64,000 nucleotides of DNA from an uncultured Fibrobacter sp. (GCF_947305105.1 NZ_CAMZCS010000003.1:1-64000); one strand, 5' to 3'. Numbered from the stretch's first letter, positions 10,422-20,382 are shown. Translations and numbers: made by a program. The notes: generated by a model from the sequence alone, not told the origin.

Positions 10422-12347
10422 TTAGCTTTGCGCTTCTTCGGAAGATTTGCCTGTGATGTCGCTTATTGCAAATACGGCGTGGTCCTTGTCAAGGCCCCAG
10501 AAAATTTCGATGCGGAAGAGTTTGCACGGTGTCGTAGAAACATCGCGGAACGTTGTGGAGTAGGACCCTTCCTTTTCGAGGCGCGAACGGATATAATCGG
10601 GCTGGATGTATTGGATTATCCTTGCTCTGTCGTCTTCGTGAACGTTCTCTACGATGAAGTTTTCCGCTGATTTCATATAAGTGAGGCTGCCATCGTAGTA
10701 GCGGTCCGTGACTTTTTCTCCTTGGAATGTCGTAACCGATTTGTTGGCCAAGTCGGCGTAGTAGGCAACGGCGTAGCGCTGGGTGAATGCCTTGGCAAAT
10801 GTCCTTGCGTTTTCGTAAACGGCGCGGTTCACTTGCTCGTTTTCAAAATTGACAATGTCGTTGATATCGACGAGGCCGACTACGATATTGGAGGGGTTGT
10901 TCTCGCTCACGATGAACTTCGCATTGTGCCAGCAGTAACCTTTTTCCAGTTTAACGCGGCAGCGGAACTTGATGACTTTTTCTTTGCGGAGTCGCTCAAG
11001 GAACGATGGATGCATGCCTCCCTTGAGGTATTCCGGAAGATCGCTTGGATGGACAATCCTTTCCATGAAAAAGTTGAAGTTGTCCACCGAGAATGTGTTG
11101 GGCGGAGTCTTGTGATCGACGGCGATAATTCCCTGCATGAACTTGGCCGAAGTATGGATTCGCGTGACTTCGTTGTTCTCGAGGTTGATATGGCTGATGT
11201 AATCGAAATCGTCGGCGAGGCCTGCAAGCACGGATGTAAGTTTCTGTGTTTCTTTTTCCGAGGAGATTTCTTCTACGCTCAAGACAACGCATTTTTCGCC
11301 GTTCTTATTATACCCGAGAACAGCCTTGCTCCGTACCCAGAAGACTTCGCTTGCGAGCAGCCACCGGGCTTCAATGGATTCTGGCTCCCCTGTGACTAAG
11401 ATGTGCATGAAGTTTTCTTTCGAGAAGAACCTGTGACAGGGAATCCGGTCTTGTTCGTGGACGAGCGAGTCGAAAATTTTTGCAACGCTAGAGAAAAAAT
11501 CATCCGAGAACGTAAAACGCATCGCAAGGGAATCTAGGTTTGTATTCCTGTTGCGGACGGTGTGGTCGAAGGCTCCCGTGAACGGGTCGATGAAATACAG
11601 TTCGTTGATATTGTCGGCGAGGGCGTTGAGGTTTTCCAAGTCGTTGCTTTTTTGCTTTATCGTTTTCGTGACAGCGGTAATTTCGTTTTCGATAATCTGT
11701 CTGCCGTTCTTGGTGATGATGGCGGCAATGAACAGCAATGCGCCCAAGATGAATGTGGCCTTGGTGTCAAAGAGGGCGACCGTCCCGAAAACGGATGTAA
11801 GGTCGAGGTTCTCGGCAGCGAGATTGACCGCCTTGTTCAGTCCGAGGAATCCCGGCGAGACGTTGAGGACGACATCTCCGCCGAATTCAGCGAGATTTAG
11901 GTCTATTAGCCCGGAGTAGATGCTGATGGGGATGAGGCAGAAACTGAAGACAATGGACCAGAAAATGGAAATCAAGCCAATCTTGATAGTGAACCAAAAA
12001 TCGTAGTAGCGAGTGGCGATGATGAGCGGGCCTGCAAAAAGGACCCATTCCATTTGCCCGAACAAAGTCGAGACAATGGTGGCTAAGGCGAGTATGTACA
12101 GCGAGATGACCCACTTGAGGAATGGACCTCTGCCGTTTCGTTGCTTGATGAGGAGGAACAGCAGGATGCGAATGATGTTTCCCGAGATGATGAGGGGGAG
12201 GAGGAGGTCGAACGGGATGAACGAGTCAAGAAGCAGGAGCATGAAAACCAGGGCAACCGAGATGATGCAGATGATGAGCATCAGGTTCCCCACAAGCAGG
12301 TTTGCTTCGCTTTCGTTCCTGTTGAGTATTTCGTCGGATGTCGTCAT
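10422..12347 (-). CDS. Membrane protein with PAS-like sensor modules and no obvious output domain
   Basis: 641 residues. The first roughly 240 residues hold several hydrophobic membrane segments. The cytoplasmic part contains about three consecutive PAS-like modules; one reads ADDFDYISHINLENNEV, then HPSDLPEYL, then RCRVKLEKGY and VVGLVDINDI. I find no histidine kinase, GGDEF, EAL or HTH motif, and the chain ends after the third module. The same module precedes the kinase at 34750 and the GGDEF domain at 44326, so this looks like a sensor that signals through protein contact or has lost its effector. It may be co-transcribed with recCBD downstream. Signalling role is inference. Confidence 0.6.
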   Translation of the reverse strand: MTTSDEILNRNESEANLLVGNLMLIICIISVALVFMLLLLDSFIPFDLLLPLIISGNIIRILLFLLIKQRNGRGPFLKWVISLYILALATIVSTLFGQMEWVLFAGPLIIATRYYDFWFTIKIGLISIFWSIVFSFCLIPISIYSGLIDLNLAEFGGDVVLNVSPGFLGLNKAVNLAAENLDLTSVFGTVALFDTKATFILGALLFIAAIITKNGRQIIENEITAVTKTIKQKSNDLENLNALADNINELYFIDPFTGAFDHTVRNRNTNLDSLAMRFTFSDDFFSSVAKIFDSLVHEQDRIPCHRFFSKENFMHILVTGEPESIEARWLLASEVFWVRSKAVLGYNKNGEKCVVLSVEEISSEKETQKLTSVLAGLADDFDYISHINLENNEVTRIHTSAKFMQGIIAVDHKTPPNTFSVDNFNFFMERIVHPSDLPEYLKGGMHPSFLERLRKEKVIKFRCRVKLEKGYCWHNAKFIVSENNPSNIVVGLVDINDIVNFENEQVNRAVYENARTFAKAFTQRYAVAYYADLANKSVTTFQGEKVTDRYYDGSLTYMKSAENFIVENVHEDDRARIIQYIQPDYIRSRLEKEGSYSTTFRDVSTTPCKLFRIEIFWGLDKDHAVFAISDITGKSSEEAQS

Positions 12348-12398
12348 TTATTCCTCTTTGCCACAGGTTCCTGCCATAATAAAATAATCTTTTTTTCC

Positions 12399-12404
12399 TA
12401 TATT
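12399..12404 (+). promoter_or_regulatory. -10 box upstream of glk
   Basis: TATATT lies 24 bases before the glk start and follows a T-tract. No convincing -35 hexamer is visible at 16-18 bases. Confidence 0.35.
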
Positions 12405-12428
12405 CAAAACGCAAAACGAGGTTTTATT

Positions 12429-13496
12429 ATGGAAATTAAATGGCTTAATCCCGATGCGAAGTTTGACCGCCTTGTGCTGGCGGGCGATATTGGTGGTACC
12501 AACACGAACCTTGGCCTGGTCGGCTACAAGGACGGCAAGTTTACCCTGATTCTTGAAACGGTGTGCCCCTCCAAGGACATCGACGGCCTCGAAGCGCCCA
12601 TCCGCGAGACCCTCAAGATTGCGGCCGAGAGCAACGCTGCCCTGAAGCCGAGCCACATCTGCATCAGCGCCGCTGGCCCTGTGGGTTGCAACAAGTGTGT
12701 GATGACGAACCTCCCGTGGTGCGTTGACGGCGAAGCCCTTACCGCGGCGACCGGCATCCCGACGCTTGTCATCAACGACTTCATGGCCATCAGCTACGGT
12801 ATCCCCACACTCGACGTGGACGACCCCAAGCAGATTTTCAAGCTCACGCATACCGATGGCAGCCAGCCCGCTCCGCAGAAGGCGACCAAGGCGGTCATCG
12901 GTCCGGGTACCGGCATGGGCGTTGGCTTCCTCGCTTTCGATGGCGAGAAGTACATCCCGGCCTGCTCCGAAGGTGGGCATTCCACGTTTGCCCCGTTCGA
13001 CAAGGATTCCCAAGAATTCCACGACTACATGGAAAAGAAGATTGGCACCGTGCCGGGCGTGGAACCGCTCGTCTCGGGCATGGGGCTGCGCAACATGTAC
13101 GAATGGTGGAAGGAAACCCGCGGCGTTCCCGACAACGAGGCCTTCAAGAAGATTGAAGAAACCGAACCGAACGATCGCCCCAAGTACATCAGCCGCGCAA
13201 GCGATACCGATCCGGTGGCTGCCGAGATGATGCGCCTGTTCGTGAAGATGCTCGCCCGCTTTGCAAGCGACGCTTCTACATTGTTCTTGCCGCTGGGTGG
13301 CCTCTATCTGGCTGGTGGTACGGTGCAGAAGGATTTGCGCTGGCTCGAACGCGACAACCTGTTCATGCAGTGGTTCGAGAAGAACTACAACCCGAACATC
13401 CGTCCACTTTTGAACAAGATTCCGGTGTACATCATCAAGGATTACAGCATCAGCCTATACGGTGCTGCGAATGCAAGCTTGAATCTGCAGAAGTAG
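12429..13496 (+). CDS. glk: Glucokinase
   Basis: 355 residues from the ATG at 12429; upstream in-frame codons belong to the divergent promoter region. It phosphorylates glucose with ATP at the entry of glycolysis, a fitting step for an organism that lives on cellulose-derived sugars. Seen: the phosphate-binding motif LAGDIGGTNTNLGL near residue 17, ICISAAGPV, VINDFMA (catalytic Asp region), IGPGTGMGVG and LAGGTVQKD. These fit the bacterial Glk family better than ROK kinases, since no CXCGXXGC zinc motif is present. It is divergent from the sensor gene and is followed by a hairpin terminator. Confidence 0.9.
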   Translation: MEIKWLNPDAKFDRLVLAGDIGGTNTNLGLVGYKDGKFTLILETVCPSKDIDGLEAPIRETLKIAAESNAALKPSHICISAAGPVGCNKCVMTNLPWCVDGEALTAATGIPTLVINDFMAISYGIPTLDVDDPKQIFKLTHTDGSQPAPQKATKAVIGPGTGMGVGFLAFDGEKYIPACSEGGHSTFAPFDKDSQEFHDYMEKKIGTVPGVEPLVSGMGLRNMYEWWKETRGVPDNEAFKKIEETEPNDRPKYISRASDTDPVAAEMMRLFVKMLARFASDASTLFLPLGGLYLAGGTVQKDLRWLERDNLFMQWFEKNYNPNIRPLLNKIPVYIIKDYSISLYGAANASLNLQK

Positions 13497-13520
13497 TAGA
13501 TTTTCTTAATCTTTGCAAAA

Positions 13521-13551
13521 ATGGCGGGCTTCGGCCTGCCATTTCGTTTTT
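13521..13551 (+). terminator. Terminator after glk
   Basis: A 9-base stem (ATGGCGGGC with GCCTGCCAT, one G-T pair) is closed by a TTCG tetraloop and followed by TTCGTTTTT. Confidence 0.6.
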
Positions 13552-13638
13552 CGCCCGAGTCCGCGTTTGTTTTTTTGCCTTTCAGAAGATATATTTAAAG
13601 CATCTTTGGGTTAACAGGGAACAAATGGAGTTGGTCTT

Positions 13639-15630
13639 ATGGATTCTTTCTTGAAAGGTCTCGTTTTTGCCTCGTTTTTTGGGGTATGCTTCTGCACGAA
13701 CGCCTTCGCGCAGACCAAGGTCGTTGTCGACCCGTCTAAGAAGTACCAGGTTTTCGAGGGCTGGGGCACGAGCCTCTGCTGGTGGGCTGTTCTTGTGGGT
13801 GCCTGGGATGAGGCGAACCGCGACAAGTTCCTGGGTGCCGTCGCCGACCCCGACACGGGCTTGGGTTACAATATTTTCCGTTACAACGTTGGCGGCGGGG
13901 ACCAGCCTGGTCACAATCACCTTACGAAAGGTGACGGCGGCGGCAAGGTTCCCGGTTACAAGCCGACAGAGAAGGGCGACTTTGACTGGACGGCCGATCC
14001 CGCCCAACGCGGCGTCGCCCTCAGCCTCAACAAGATGGTCAAAGACCCGATTTTTGAGGCCTTCAGCAATTCCCCTCCGTGGTGGATGACCAAGAGCGGT
14101 TGCGTCTCGGGCAGTAACGACGGTTCCGACAACCTGAAAGAAGATTATTTTGACGATTTCGCGGATTACCTTTCTGAGGTGGCGCTCCACTTCAAGACGG
14201 AATGGGGGCTCACGTTCCGCACGGTCGAGCCGTTCAACGAACCGAGTGCCGGCTGGTGGAAATCGAATGGCGGCCAGGAGGGGTGCGGTTTCAAGAACAA
14301 CCAGTCCAAGATGATTGTGGAACTGGGCAAGGCACTCAAGAAGAAGGGACTCTACCCGGAAACGTCCGTGAGTGCGGCCGACGAGACGTCCATCAAGCAG
14401 GCGCATGACCAGCTGGGCAATTACACCTCCGAGGCGCTGTCTTACTTGGGCCAGGTGAACACGCACAGCTATTCCGACGGCAGCTACCGCAAGCAACTTT
14501 ACAACCGTGCCTTCAGCATGGACAAGCGCCTTTGGCAGTCCGAGACGGGCCCGCTGAGCAAGAACGGCGACGAGCATATCGCGCTGTGGATGGCGAATGT
14601 GATTATCCAGGACTTGCGCGACCTGAAGGCCGAGGCTTGGATTGACTGGCAGATTGCCGACCCCGCCGAGAACTGGCGTTCCATCAAGGCGGACCACAAG
14701 AAACAGACATTCTCCTACATGCCGCGCTACTACATGCACGCTGCGTTCAGCCGCTACATTCGCCCGGGTTCGCGCATTATCGATAGCGACAACGGCAACA
14801 CGGTTGCCGCCCTGCGCCCCGACGGGGCGCTGGTCATCGTCGTGCGGAACAGCGGTAGCAGCGACGTGAAGTACAACTTCGATTTGAGCAAGTTCAAGAA
14901 GTTAGGGACAACGGCGAAGGTCGTGCGTTTCGAGCTGCCGGGCAGCCTCAAGCCGGCTGACGATATCGCCATCAGCGGCACTTCGCTTGCGATGACGGCG
15001 AAATCGAATACCGTCACGACGATGGTTGTCGCGGATGTGGAAGGGACGGATTGCACTCCGTCGGAGGTCATCTCTTACGTAAAAATCCACAATGGCGACT
15101 GGGAAGAATCTAAGGATGTGTCGCTCAAGAAGGGCGATTCCCTGGTCATCGGCCCGCACCCGTACGAGGGTGGTCGCTGGAGCTGGACCGGCCCGAATGA
15201 CTACTATTACCTGGGCCGCGAAGCCCGTTTCAAGAACATGGACGGGACAAAGAGCGGAATCTACACGGGCAAGTACGTGAACCCGTCGGGCTGCGAGACG
15301 GAATTGAAGGTCAAGGTCGTGGTGGACGACCCGGAACACCCCTATGTCGAGAAGCCGCCTGAGGACACGTCGACAACAGCCTTCAAAAACGTGCGGCTCG
15401 CTTCCCTTGTCCGTGCCTACAGATTCGGGGACGGGATTCGGGTGACGGGCACAAACGGCGGATGGACTGTGTTCCGGATGTACGACATGCAGGGGATTCC
15501 TGTGAAAACGGCTGAATTTGTCGGGGACGGGATTGTCCAAATGGGCCCTGCCCAGCCACGCGGACACTATGTCGTCCAAATTCTCGACAGGTCGGGCATG
15601 CGTTTGTTCGAAGGAATTGTTCGATATTAA
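13639..15630 (+). CDS. Secreted glycoside hydrolase family 30-like enzyme
   Basis: 663 residues with a Sec signal peptide (hydrophobic core, AFAQ cleavage near residue 25). The catalytic barrel opens with VFEGWGTSLCWW, typical of GH30; the proposed acid/base is in EPFNEPSAGWW and the nucleophile in LWQSETGPL. A beta-sandwich follows the barrel. Next comes a small carbohydrate-binding-like module with HNGDWEES and GGRWSWTGP, common in cell-wall hydrolases of fibre degraders. The last 80 residues resemble a C-terminal sorting tail (MYDMQGIPVKT, ending GIVRY). The GH30 family includes galactanases, xylanases and glucosidases; the N-terminal motif leans towards the galactanase-type subgroup, but the substrate is not fixed by sequence reading alone. 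Confidence 0.85.
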   Translation: MDSFLKGLVFASFFGVCFCTNAFAQTKVVVDPSKKYQVFEGWGTSLCWWAVLVGAWDEANRDKFLGAVADPDTGLGYNIFRYNVGGGDQPGHNHLTKGDGGGKVPGYKPTEKGDFDWTADPAQRGVALSLNKMVKDPIFEAFSNSPPWWMTKSGCVSGSNDGSDNLKEDYFDDFADYLSEVALHFKTEWGLTFRTVEPFNEPSAGWWKSNGGQEGCGFKNNQSKMIVELGKALKKKGLYPETSVSAADETSIKQAHDQLGNYTSEALSYLGQVNTHSYSDGSYRKQLYNRAFSMDKRLWQSETGPLSKNGDEHIALWMANVIIQDLRDLKAEAWIDWQIADPAENWRSIKADHKKQTFSYMPRYYMHAAFSRYIRPGSRIIDSDNGNTVAALRPDGALVIVVRNSGSSDVKYNFDLSKFKKLGTTAKVVRFELPGSLKPADDIAISGTSLAMTAKSNTVTTMVVADVEGTDCTPSEVISYVKIHNGDWEESKDVSLKKGDSLVIGPHPYEGGRWSWTGPNDYYYLGREARFKNMDGTKSGIYTGKYVNPSGCETELKVKVVVDDPEHPYVEKPPEDTSTTAFKNVRLASLVRAYRFGDGIRVTGTNGGWTVFRMYDMQGIPVKTAEFVGDGIVQMGPAQPRGHYVVQILDRSGMRLFEGIVRY

Positions 15631-15678
15631 AAGGTTTTCTTGTTGCGAATTTGATATAGATTGCTTATATTAAATTAC

Positions 15679-16449
15679 ATGAACAAGAAAACTCTCATTA
15701 CTTTGCTTTTAATTCTCGTCAGTGTCCTCATGATCACGTTCTTCGTGATGGACTGGCTCGTGTTTTACCGCTGCGGCGCCGTCGAGCAATGCCTTGTCGA
15801 AAGCAGCAATTACCAGAATATCGCCAAGTTTGCGGTTACCGGCATCATGACGGTCATCGTATTCTTCATTGGCGGTAACTGCCTGTGCAGACGCGACCGC
15901 AACTTTCTACAGGCCGGCTTCGCGATGGCCTTGTGTGCAGACTTCTGCCTCAAGATTCTGCACAATTATTCCCACTTTCTGGACCACCGCAGTGACTACA
16001 CATTGCTCGGCATCTGCTTTTTCATGGTGGTGCAGGCCTTGTTCATTTACCGCCATACGCGCATGAGCGACACGGACAACAGTTCCCCGTGGATTCTTTG
16101 CATCCCGTTTGGCGTCATGTTCCTCGCGAATGCGCTGCACCTGTTCCGCATTTTCGAGGGCCCGACGGTCCCGATTGTCGCCACCTACGGCGCCTTCCTC
16201 ATCTGCTCGCTGATTGTCGCTTGCAAGGTGCCCAAGAAGGGGTATTTCCCCGAAAAGAACGCCAGGAATATCAAGCGCGGCATGATCCTGTTCTTCTGCT
16301 GCGACGCCTGCGTTGGCCTTTCGCTGGCTACGGGCGAAGACCATAGCGTCCAAGAAATTGTCGCTACGGTCGCAAACAACTTTGTGTGGTATTTCTACAC
16401 CCCGGCCCTGATTCTGTTGGGCCTCAGCGGGTATAAGAGGAAAGGGTAA
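15679..16449 (+). CDS. Polytopic membrane protein, possibly YhhN/TMEM86-like
   Basis: 256 residues from ATG 15679; a TTG six codons earlier is possible. About seven or eight hydrophobic segments span the chain. The spacing of ALCADFCLKI, then a segment ending in FIYRHTRM, and LFFCCDACVGL is reminiscent of the YhhN/TMEM86 lysoplasmalogenase-like family (acidic residues at membrane edges), but I would not assign an enzyme activity. It starts about 48 bases after the GH30 stop, and a TATATTAAATT stretch just before the ATG could be a promoter. Confidence 0.5.
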   Translation: MNKKTLITLLLILVSVLMITFFVMDWLVFYRCGAVEQCLVESSNYQNIAKFAVTGIMTVIVFFIGGNCLCRRDRNFLQAGFAMALCADFCLKILHNYSHFLDHRSDYTLLGICFFMVVQALFIYRHTRMSDTDNSSPWILCIPFGVMFLANALHLFRIFEGPTVPIVATYGAFLICSLIVACKVPKKGYFPEKNARNIKRGMILFFCCDACVGLSLATGEDHSVQEIVATVANNFVWYFYTPALILLGLSGYKRKG

Positions 16450-16650
16450 GTAGGAAGTAGACAGTAAGCAGTGATTAGTGGTTGGGAGGCAGCAGGTTTG
16501 TCATTGCGAGGGGCGAAGCCCTGAAGCAATCTCCGTCAGAGAATCTAGAGATTAGGATCTAGGGGCTATGAGGTGTGAGACCCTAGCCTCATTGCTCACA
16601 GCTCATCGCTCATTGCTCACAGCTCATTGCTCGCGCCTCGCGCCTCGAGC
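16450..16650. repeat. Low-complexity intergenic tract with a REP-like segment
   Basis: The gap between two convergent genes is filled with short near-repeats: AGTGATTAGTGGTT at about 16470, then TGTCATTGCGAGGGGCGAAG followed by CCCTGAAGCAATCT, a hairpin-forming motif of a type seen in intergenic regions of many bacteria, then reiterations of GCTCATTGCTCACA. The tract runs up to the stop codon of folD. No gene was found in it. Confidence 0.6.
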
Positions 16651-17490
16651 CTATCCCAGATACTTTTCGCCGCTTTCCACGCTCTGGTAGATGAGCGTGT
16701 TGATGGTCATGGGGCCCACGCCGCCGGGGACCGGCGTGTAGGCGGATGCCACGTTGTCGAGTCCCTTTTCGATGTCGCCGACTCCACCCGGATGGTAACC
16801 GGCGTCGACCACGACCGCGCCCTGCTTGATCCATTCCTTCTTGATGAACTCGGGCTTGCCCACGGCACCCACGAGGATGTCGGCCTGCTTCACGAATTCG
16901 GGGAGGTTCTGCGTCTTGCTGTGGCAGATGGTCACGGTGCAGTCGGCATTCAAAAGCATCATCGCCATCGGCTTGCCCAGAATGGCGCTGCGGCCGACGA
17001 CTACGGCATGCTTGCCTGCGAGCGGGATGTTGTAGGCCTTCAAAAGGCGCATGATTCCGGCGGGAGTCGCGCATCCGTAGGCGGGCTCGCCCATCGCCAT
17101 GCGGCCAAAGCCCAGGCAGGTCACTCCGTCCACGTCTTTGCGGGCGTCAATGGCCTCGAAAGCGGCGCGTTCATCGATGTGGCGCGGGACTGGGTGCTGC
17201 AGCAGAATGCCGTGTACGTCGCGGTTGTCGTTCAATTCCTGGATTTTGTTCAGCAGTTCCTCGGTGGTGGTGTTCTTGGGGAGCACCACGCGGATGCTTT
17301 CCATGCCCACGCGGGCGCAGGCGTTGCCCTTCATCTTCACGTAGGTGGCGCTGGCCGGGTCGTCGCCCACCAGGATGGTCGCGAGGATGGGGGTCTTGCC
17401 CGTTTTTTCCTTGAGTTTCGCCACGCGGGCGCTGAGTTCTTCTTCAGTGGTCTTGGCGAGGGCCTTGCCGTCGAGGATGAGTGCTGCCAT
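16651..17490 (-). CDS. folD: Bifunctional methylenetetrahydrofolate dehydrogenase/cyclohydrolase
   Basis: 279 residues, the normal length. FolD interconverts methylene-, methenyl- and 10-formyl-tetrahydrofolate. Seen: [14 protein letters not shown] with the catalytic Lys-containing Yxxx[13 protein letters not shown], the cofactor loop [11 protein letters not shown] and the C-terminal signature [11 protein letters not shown]. The stop codon abuts the repeat tract at 16450-16650. The upstream gene on the same strand ends 136 bases away behind its own terminator, so folD is probably monocistronic. Confidence 0.96.
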   Translation of the reverse strand: MAALILDGKALAKTTEEELSARVAKLKEKTGKTPILATILVGDDPASATYVKMKGNACARVGMESIRVVLPKNTTTEELLNKIQELNDNRDVHGILLQHPVPRHIDERAAFEAIDARKDVDGVTCLGFGRMAMGEPAYGCATPAGIMRLLKAYNIPLAGKHAVVVGRSAILGKPMAMMLLNADCTVTICHSKTQNLPEFVKQADILVGAVGKPEFIKKEWIKQGAVVVDAGYHPGGVGDIEKGLDNVASAYTPVPGGVGPMTINTLIYQSVESGEKYLG

Positions 17491-17550
17491 AAGGTCTCCG
17501 TTAGGGCGTTTTTACCCGTTTTTCGGAAACAAAGATAGATATTCTGGGAA

Positions 17551-17574
17551 TAAAAAAAAGCCCCCAAAGGGGCT
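17551..17574 (-). terminator. Terminator of the small gene at 17626-17874
   Basis: On the minus strand AGCCCC, a 4-base loop and GGGGCT are followed by eight T residues, a standard intrinsic terminator. Confidence 0.75.
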
Positions 17575-17625
17575 AATAAAGGTGAAACGCTTTCGCTGTG
17601 TTAACTTGCCGACCCAACCTCTCGG

Positions 17626-17874
17626 TTAGATCAGGGTGTCAAGCACTGCGGGGACAATGATGCAAACAACGACCCACGGGTACGAAAGGGAACCACGGAG
17701 CCACCCAGTGCGGAACCCGGTGCGGGCGAATTCCACCTTGTGAATGTTTTCAGGATTCTCGACTGAGCCCTGGACGGATTGGTCCAACAGGTCTTTCACG
17801 CTTTCAATCGAGGAATCGAACAAACGCTTCTGGCTTGTCGCATTTTCGATGATGTGTGCAAAATTGTTGTACAT
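17626..17874 (-). CDS. Small protein with C-terminal membrane segment
   Basis: 82 residues from the ATG at 17874, preceded by AAGGAAAAA as ribosome site. The N-terminal 55 residues are polar (MYNNFAHIIENATSQKRLFD), and the C-terminal stretch SYPWVVVCIIVPAVLDTLI is a single hydrophobic segment. The gene has its own terminator. I do not recognise the family; a tail-anchored small membrane protein is the most that can be said. Confidence 0.5.
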   Translation of the reverse strand: MYNNFAHIIENATSQKRLFDSSIESVKDLLDQSVQGSVENPENIHKVEFARTGFRTGWLRGSLSYPWVVVCIIVPAVLDTLI

Positions 17875-18128
17875 GGTTTTTTCCTTTAAAAAACCCAATC
17901 CTTTCCTAAAGATAGAAAAAAGTTACAAAAATCAAAGGGGTTTGTTGAATTTTGTTTACGTTTGTGCTTTTTGCGTGTTTTAACTCACGGAATTGCCGTT
18001 TTTTTTGAAAAAAATGCGGTTGGTATTGTTTTTTTAACCATCATTTTGGTTTCATTGTGACGAACATCATATATTATCCTACATTTATAGTGTGAAATTT
18101 GGCTGATCCTAACCATGTTTGAGGGAAT

Positions 18129-18986
18129 ATGAATATAATATGCAAGTCCTCCGCTCTTGCCGTTTGTGCAGGTCTTTTTGCCTGCGGCGGCTCCCAGAAA
18201 CCGGCTGTTGAACCTGCTTCGGCCGATTCCACTGCGGTACAGGCTCCGGCTCGCCTAGATACCCTGATTACCGATCAGGACCGGTTCAGCTATGCCCTCG
18301 GAAAAGATTTGGGCCGGGCCATTGCCAATGTGAACGTCCCATTGCGGATGGATTTGGTCAAAAAGGCCATTGACGACCAGTTGGATTCGACGAAAAAGTC
18401 TCTAATGAGCGATTCTGCTTCTGAGGCGGCTCTTCAGGACCTGCTTTTGCGCATGCAGCAGCAGAAGGAGGCCGAGGAAAAGGCTGCGGCCAAGAAGAAT
18501 CTTGACGAACAGGTTCAGTTCCTGGCGAAGAATATTTTGGATTCTACGGTGAAAACGACCCCGAAGGGTGTGCAGTACAAGATTCTCTTGGACGGGCCGG
18601 GAATTACCCCAAAGGCGTCGGACAAGGTCCAGGTGCATTACGTGGGTGCCCTGCTCAACGGAAAAGAGTTTGATAACAGCGTCAAGCGTGGCGAACCCAT
18701 GGAATTTCCGGTGAATGCTGTCATCGAAGGTTGGCAGGACCTCCTTATGATTATGCACGAAGGCATGAAGGTGAAGGCCTGGATTCCTAGCGAACTCGCT
18801 TATGGCGCGGAAGGCGTTCCTCCGTCAATTCCGCCGAACTCGCTCCTCGTGTTCGAAGTACAACTGTTGAAGGTCTATGCTGAAAATCCGGAACCGCTGC
18901 CTGCAGCCAGTGCTCCGGCGGATTCGGCTGCCGCTCCGGCGGCTGCTCCGGCAGACCCTGCGGCGAAACCCGCCACCAAGAATTAA
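18129..18986 (+). CDS. FKBP-type peptidyl-prolyl isomerase lipoprotein
   Basis: 285 residues. A lipoprotein signal ends in LFACG (lipid-modified Cys near residue 19). An N-terminal dimerisation-like helical region (DRFSYALGKDLGRAI, typical of FkpA/Mip proteins) is followed by the FKBP domain with KVQVHYVGALLNGKEFDNS, GEPMEFPVNAVIEGW and SELAYG..GVPPSIPPN. The last 30 residues are a Pro/Ala repeat. It should catalyse prolyl isomerisation of envelope proteins from a membrane anchor. The stop is three bases before argA, so the two are probably co-transcribed although unrelated in function. 250 bases upstream are T-rich without a clear promoter. Confidence 0.88.
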   Translation: MNIICKSSALAVCAGLFACGGSQKPAVEPASADSTAVQAPARLDTLITDQDRFSYALGKDLGRAIANVNVPLRMDLVKKAIDDQLDSTKKSLMSDSASEAALQDLLLRMQQQKEAEEKAAAKKNLDEQVQFLAKNILDSTVKTTPKGVQYKILLDGPGITPKASDKVQVHYVGALLNGKEFDNSVKRGEPMEFPVNAVIEGWQDLLMIMHEGMKVKAWIPSELAYGAEGVPPSIPPNSLLVFEVQLLKVYAENPEPLPAASAPADSAAAPAAAPADPAAKPATKN

Positions 18987-18989
18987 TTT

Positions 18990-20360
18990 ATGGTTGCAAC
19001 CATGAACAAGTCTGCGTCTGATTTCTACTCTCAGCACTTCGAAGTCGCCGGGTTCATCCGGGAAGTCTTCGGTTACATGGACCGGTTCAAGGGCCAGCTC
19101 TTCATCTTGAAGATTGATGACAGCCTCATGGACCACCCCCTGTTCCCGGTGCTCATGCGAGATATCGCCCTGTTGCACAAGGCGGGTATCCGCATCATTA
19201 TCGTGCCGGGTACGCGCAAGAGTATCGACGCGCAGCTCAAGGCTTGGGAAATCGAATCCAAGTTCCATGACGGCGTGCGGCTTACGAGCGAAGAGGCCCT
19301 GCCCCTCATAGAGCAGGCGTCCTTGGGCGTTGCCCAGCGCATCATGAGCCACCTCACGGCGAGCGGCCTCAGCGGTATCCAGGGCAACTGGGTGCTGGCG
19401 CGGAGCCTTGGCGTCATCGACGGCGTAGACTACATGAGAACGGGCCGGATCGAAAGGATTCAGCGTGATATCCTCGACCAGCTTTTGAACGAAAAGTTTG
19501 TGCCTATCATTCCGCCGATTGGCTGGAACAAGCTCGGGCATGCGTACAACATCAGCTCTACCGAACTTGCGACCGAAATCTGCAAGTATATGAAGGTGGG
19601 CAAGCTGTTCTTCATTGGTAACGAGAACGGTATCAAGCTCAAGGGTCTTGTGACCGGCAAGAACACAAAGTATTTGGAACCCACCGAGTCGGGCGTGATT
19701 TCGGCTTTGGACGTGGACCAGGCGAAGGAACTGTTGGAACTCAATTCCGACGTGTTGAACTTTGCGCAGATGGACTACCTGATGAACGCCATCCATGCCT
19801 GCGAGGCGGGCGCGAACCGCGTTCACCTGCTAAGCGGTGAATTCCAGGGCAGTGTGCTGCAAGAAGTATTCAGCGCACGCGGTGACGGTACCATGGTGTA
19901 CGCGAACCAGTACTCGAGTATTAGGCCTGCGAACATCGAAGATATTCCGGATATCCTCCGGATTATGCAGGACTACATTGCGAAGGGCTACCTGGTGCCG
20001 CGTACACAGGAAAGCATTTCCGAAAAGCTCAAGGACTACGTGGTGTACAGCATCGACAACAGCATCCACGGTTGCGGTGCGTTGCACGCCTTCGAAGACG
20101 GCATGGCCGAAATTGCGGGCATTGCCGTGGGTGCGAACTACCGCAAGTCGGGCATTGGCGACGCGATTGTACGGCACCTGATTTCTATTGGGCGCATGAA
20201 GGGCTACAAGAAATTGTTCCTGCTCACGACGCAGGCGCTCGACTGGTTCTACCCGTTCGGATTTGAGGACGGCACGGTCGAGGACTTGCCCAAGAGCAAG
20301 CGGGACAACTACAACCAGAAGCGTAACTCGCGCATATTGATACTCCCGCTTGACAAGTAG
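18990..20360 (+). CDS. argA: N-acetylglutamate synthase (amino-acid kinase fold plus GNAT)
   Basis: 456 residues. It makes N-acetylglutamate from glutamate and acetyl-CoA, the first step of arginine synthesis. The first 290 residues have the amino-acid kinase fold (FILKIDDSLMD, IRIIIVPGTRKSID, HLLSGEFQGSVLQEVF), and the last 140 a GNAT domain (IRPANIEDIPDIL, AEIAGIAVGANYRKSGIGDAI for acetyl-CoA). This is the classical two-domain ArgA. No ribosome site is visible before either Met1 or Met5; the 3-base gap from the FKBP stop suggests translational coupling, hence the start at 18990. Confidence 0.88.
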   Translation: MVATMNKSASDFYSQHFEVAGFIREVFGYMDRFKGQLFILKIDDSLMDHPLFPVLMRDIALLHKAGIRIIIVPGTRKSIDAQLKAWEIESKFHDGVRLTSEEALPLIEQASLGVAQRIMSHLTASGLSGIQGNWVLARSLGVIDGVDYMRTGRIERIQRDILDQLLNEKFVPIIPPIGWNKLGHAYNISSTELATEICKYMKVGKLFFIGNENGIKLKGLVTGKNTKYLEPTESGVISALDVDQAKELLELNSDVLNFAQMDYLMNAIHACEAGANRVHLLSGEFQGSVLQEVFSARGDGTMVYANQYSSIRPANIEDIPDILRIMQDYIAKGYLVPRTQESISEKLKDYVVYSIDNSIHGCGALHAFEDGMAEIAGIAVGANYRKSGIGDAIVRHLISIGRMKGYKKLFLLTTQALDWFYPFGFEDGTVEDLPKSKRDNYNQKRNSRILILPLDK

Positions 20361-20382
20361 GAATTTCACGGTTGGGTGTTGC

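Noticed and set aside
18055-18091. Promoter TTGTGA ... TATAGT before the FKBP gene
   Set aside because: Spacing of 25 bases to TATAGT, or 9 to TATATT, is outside the normal range.
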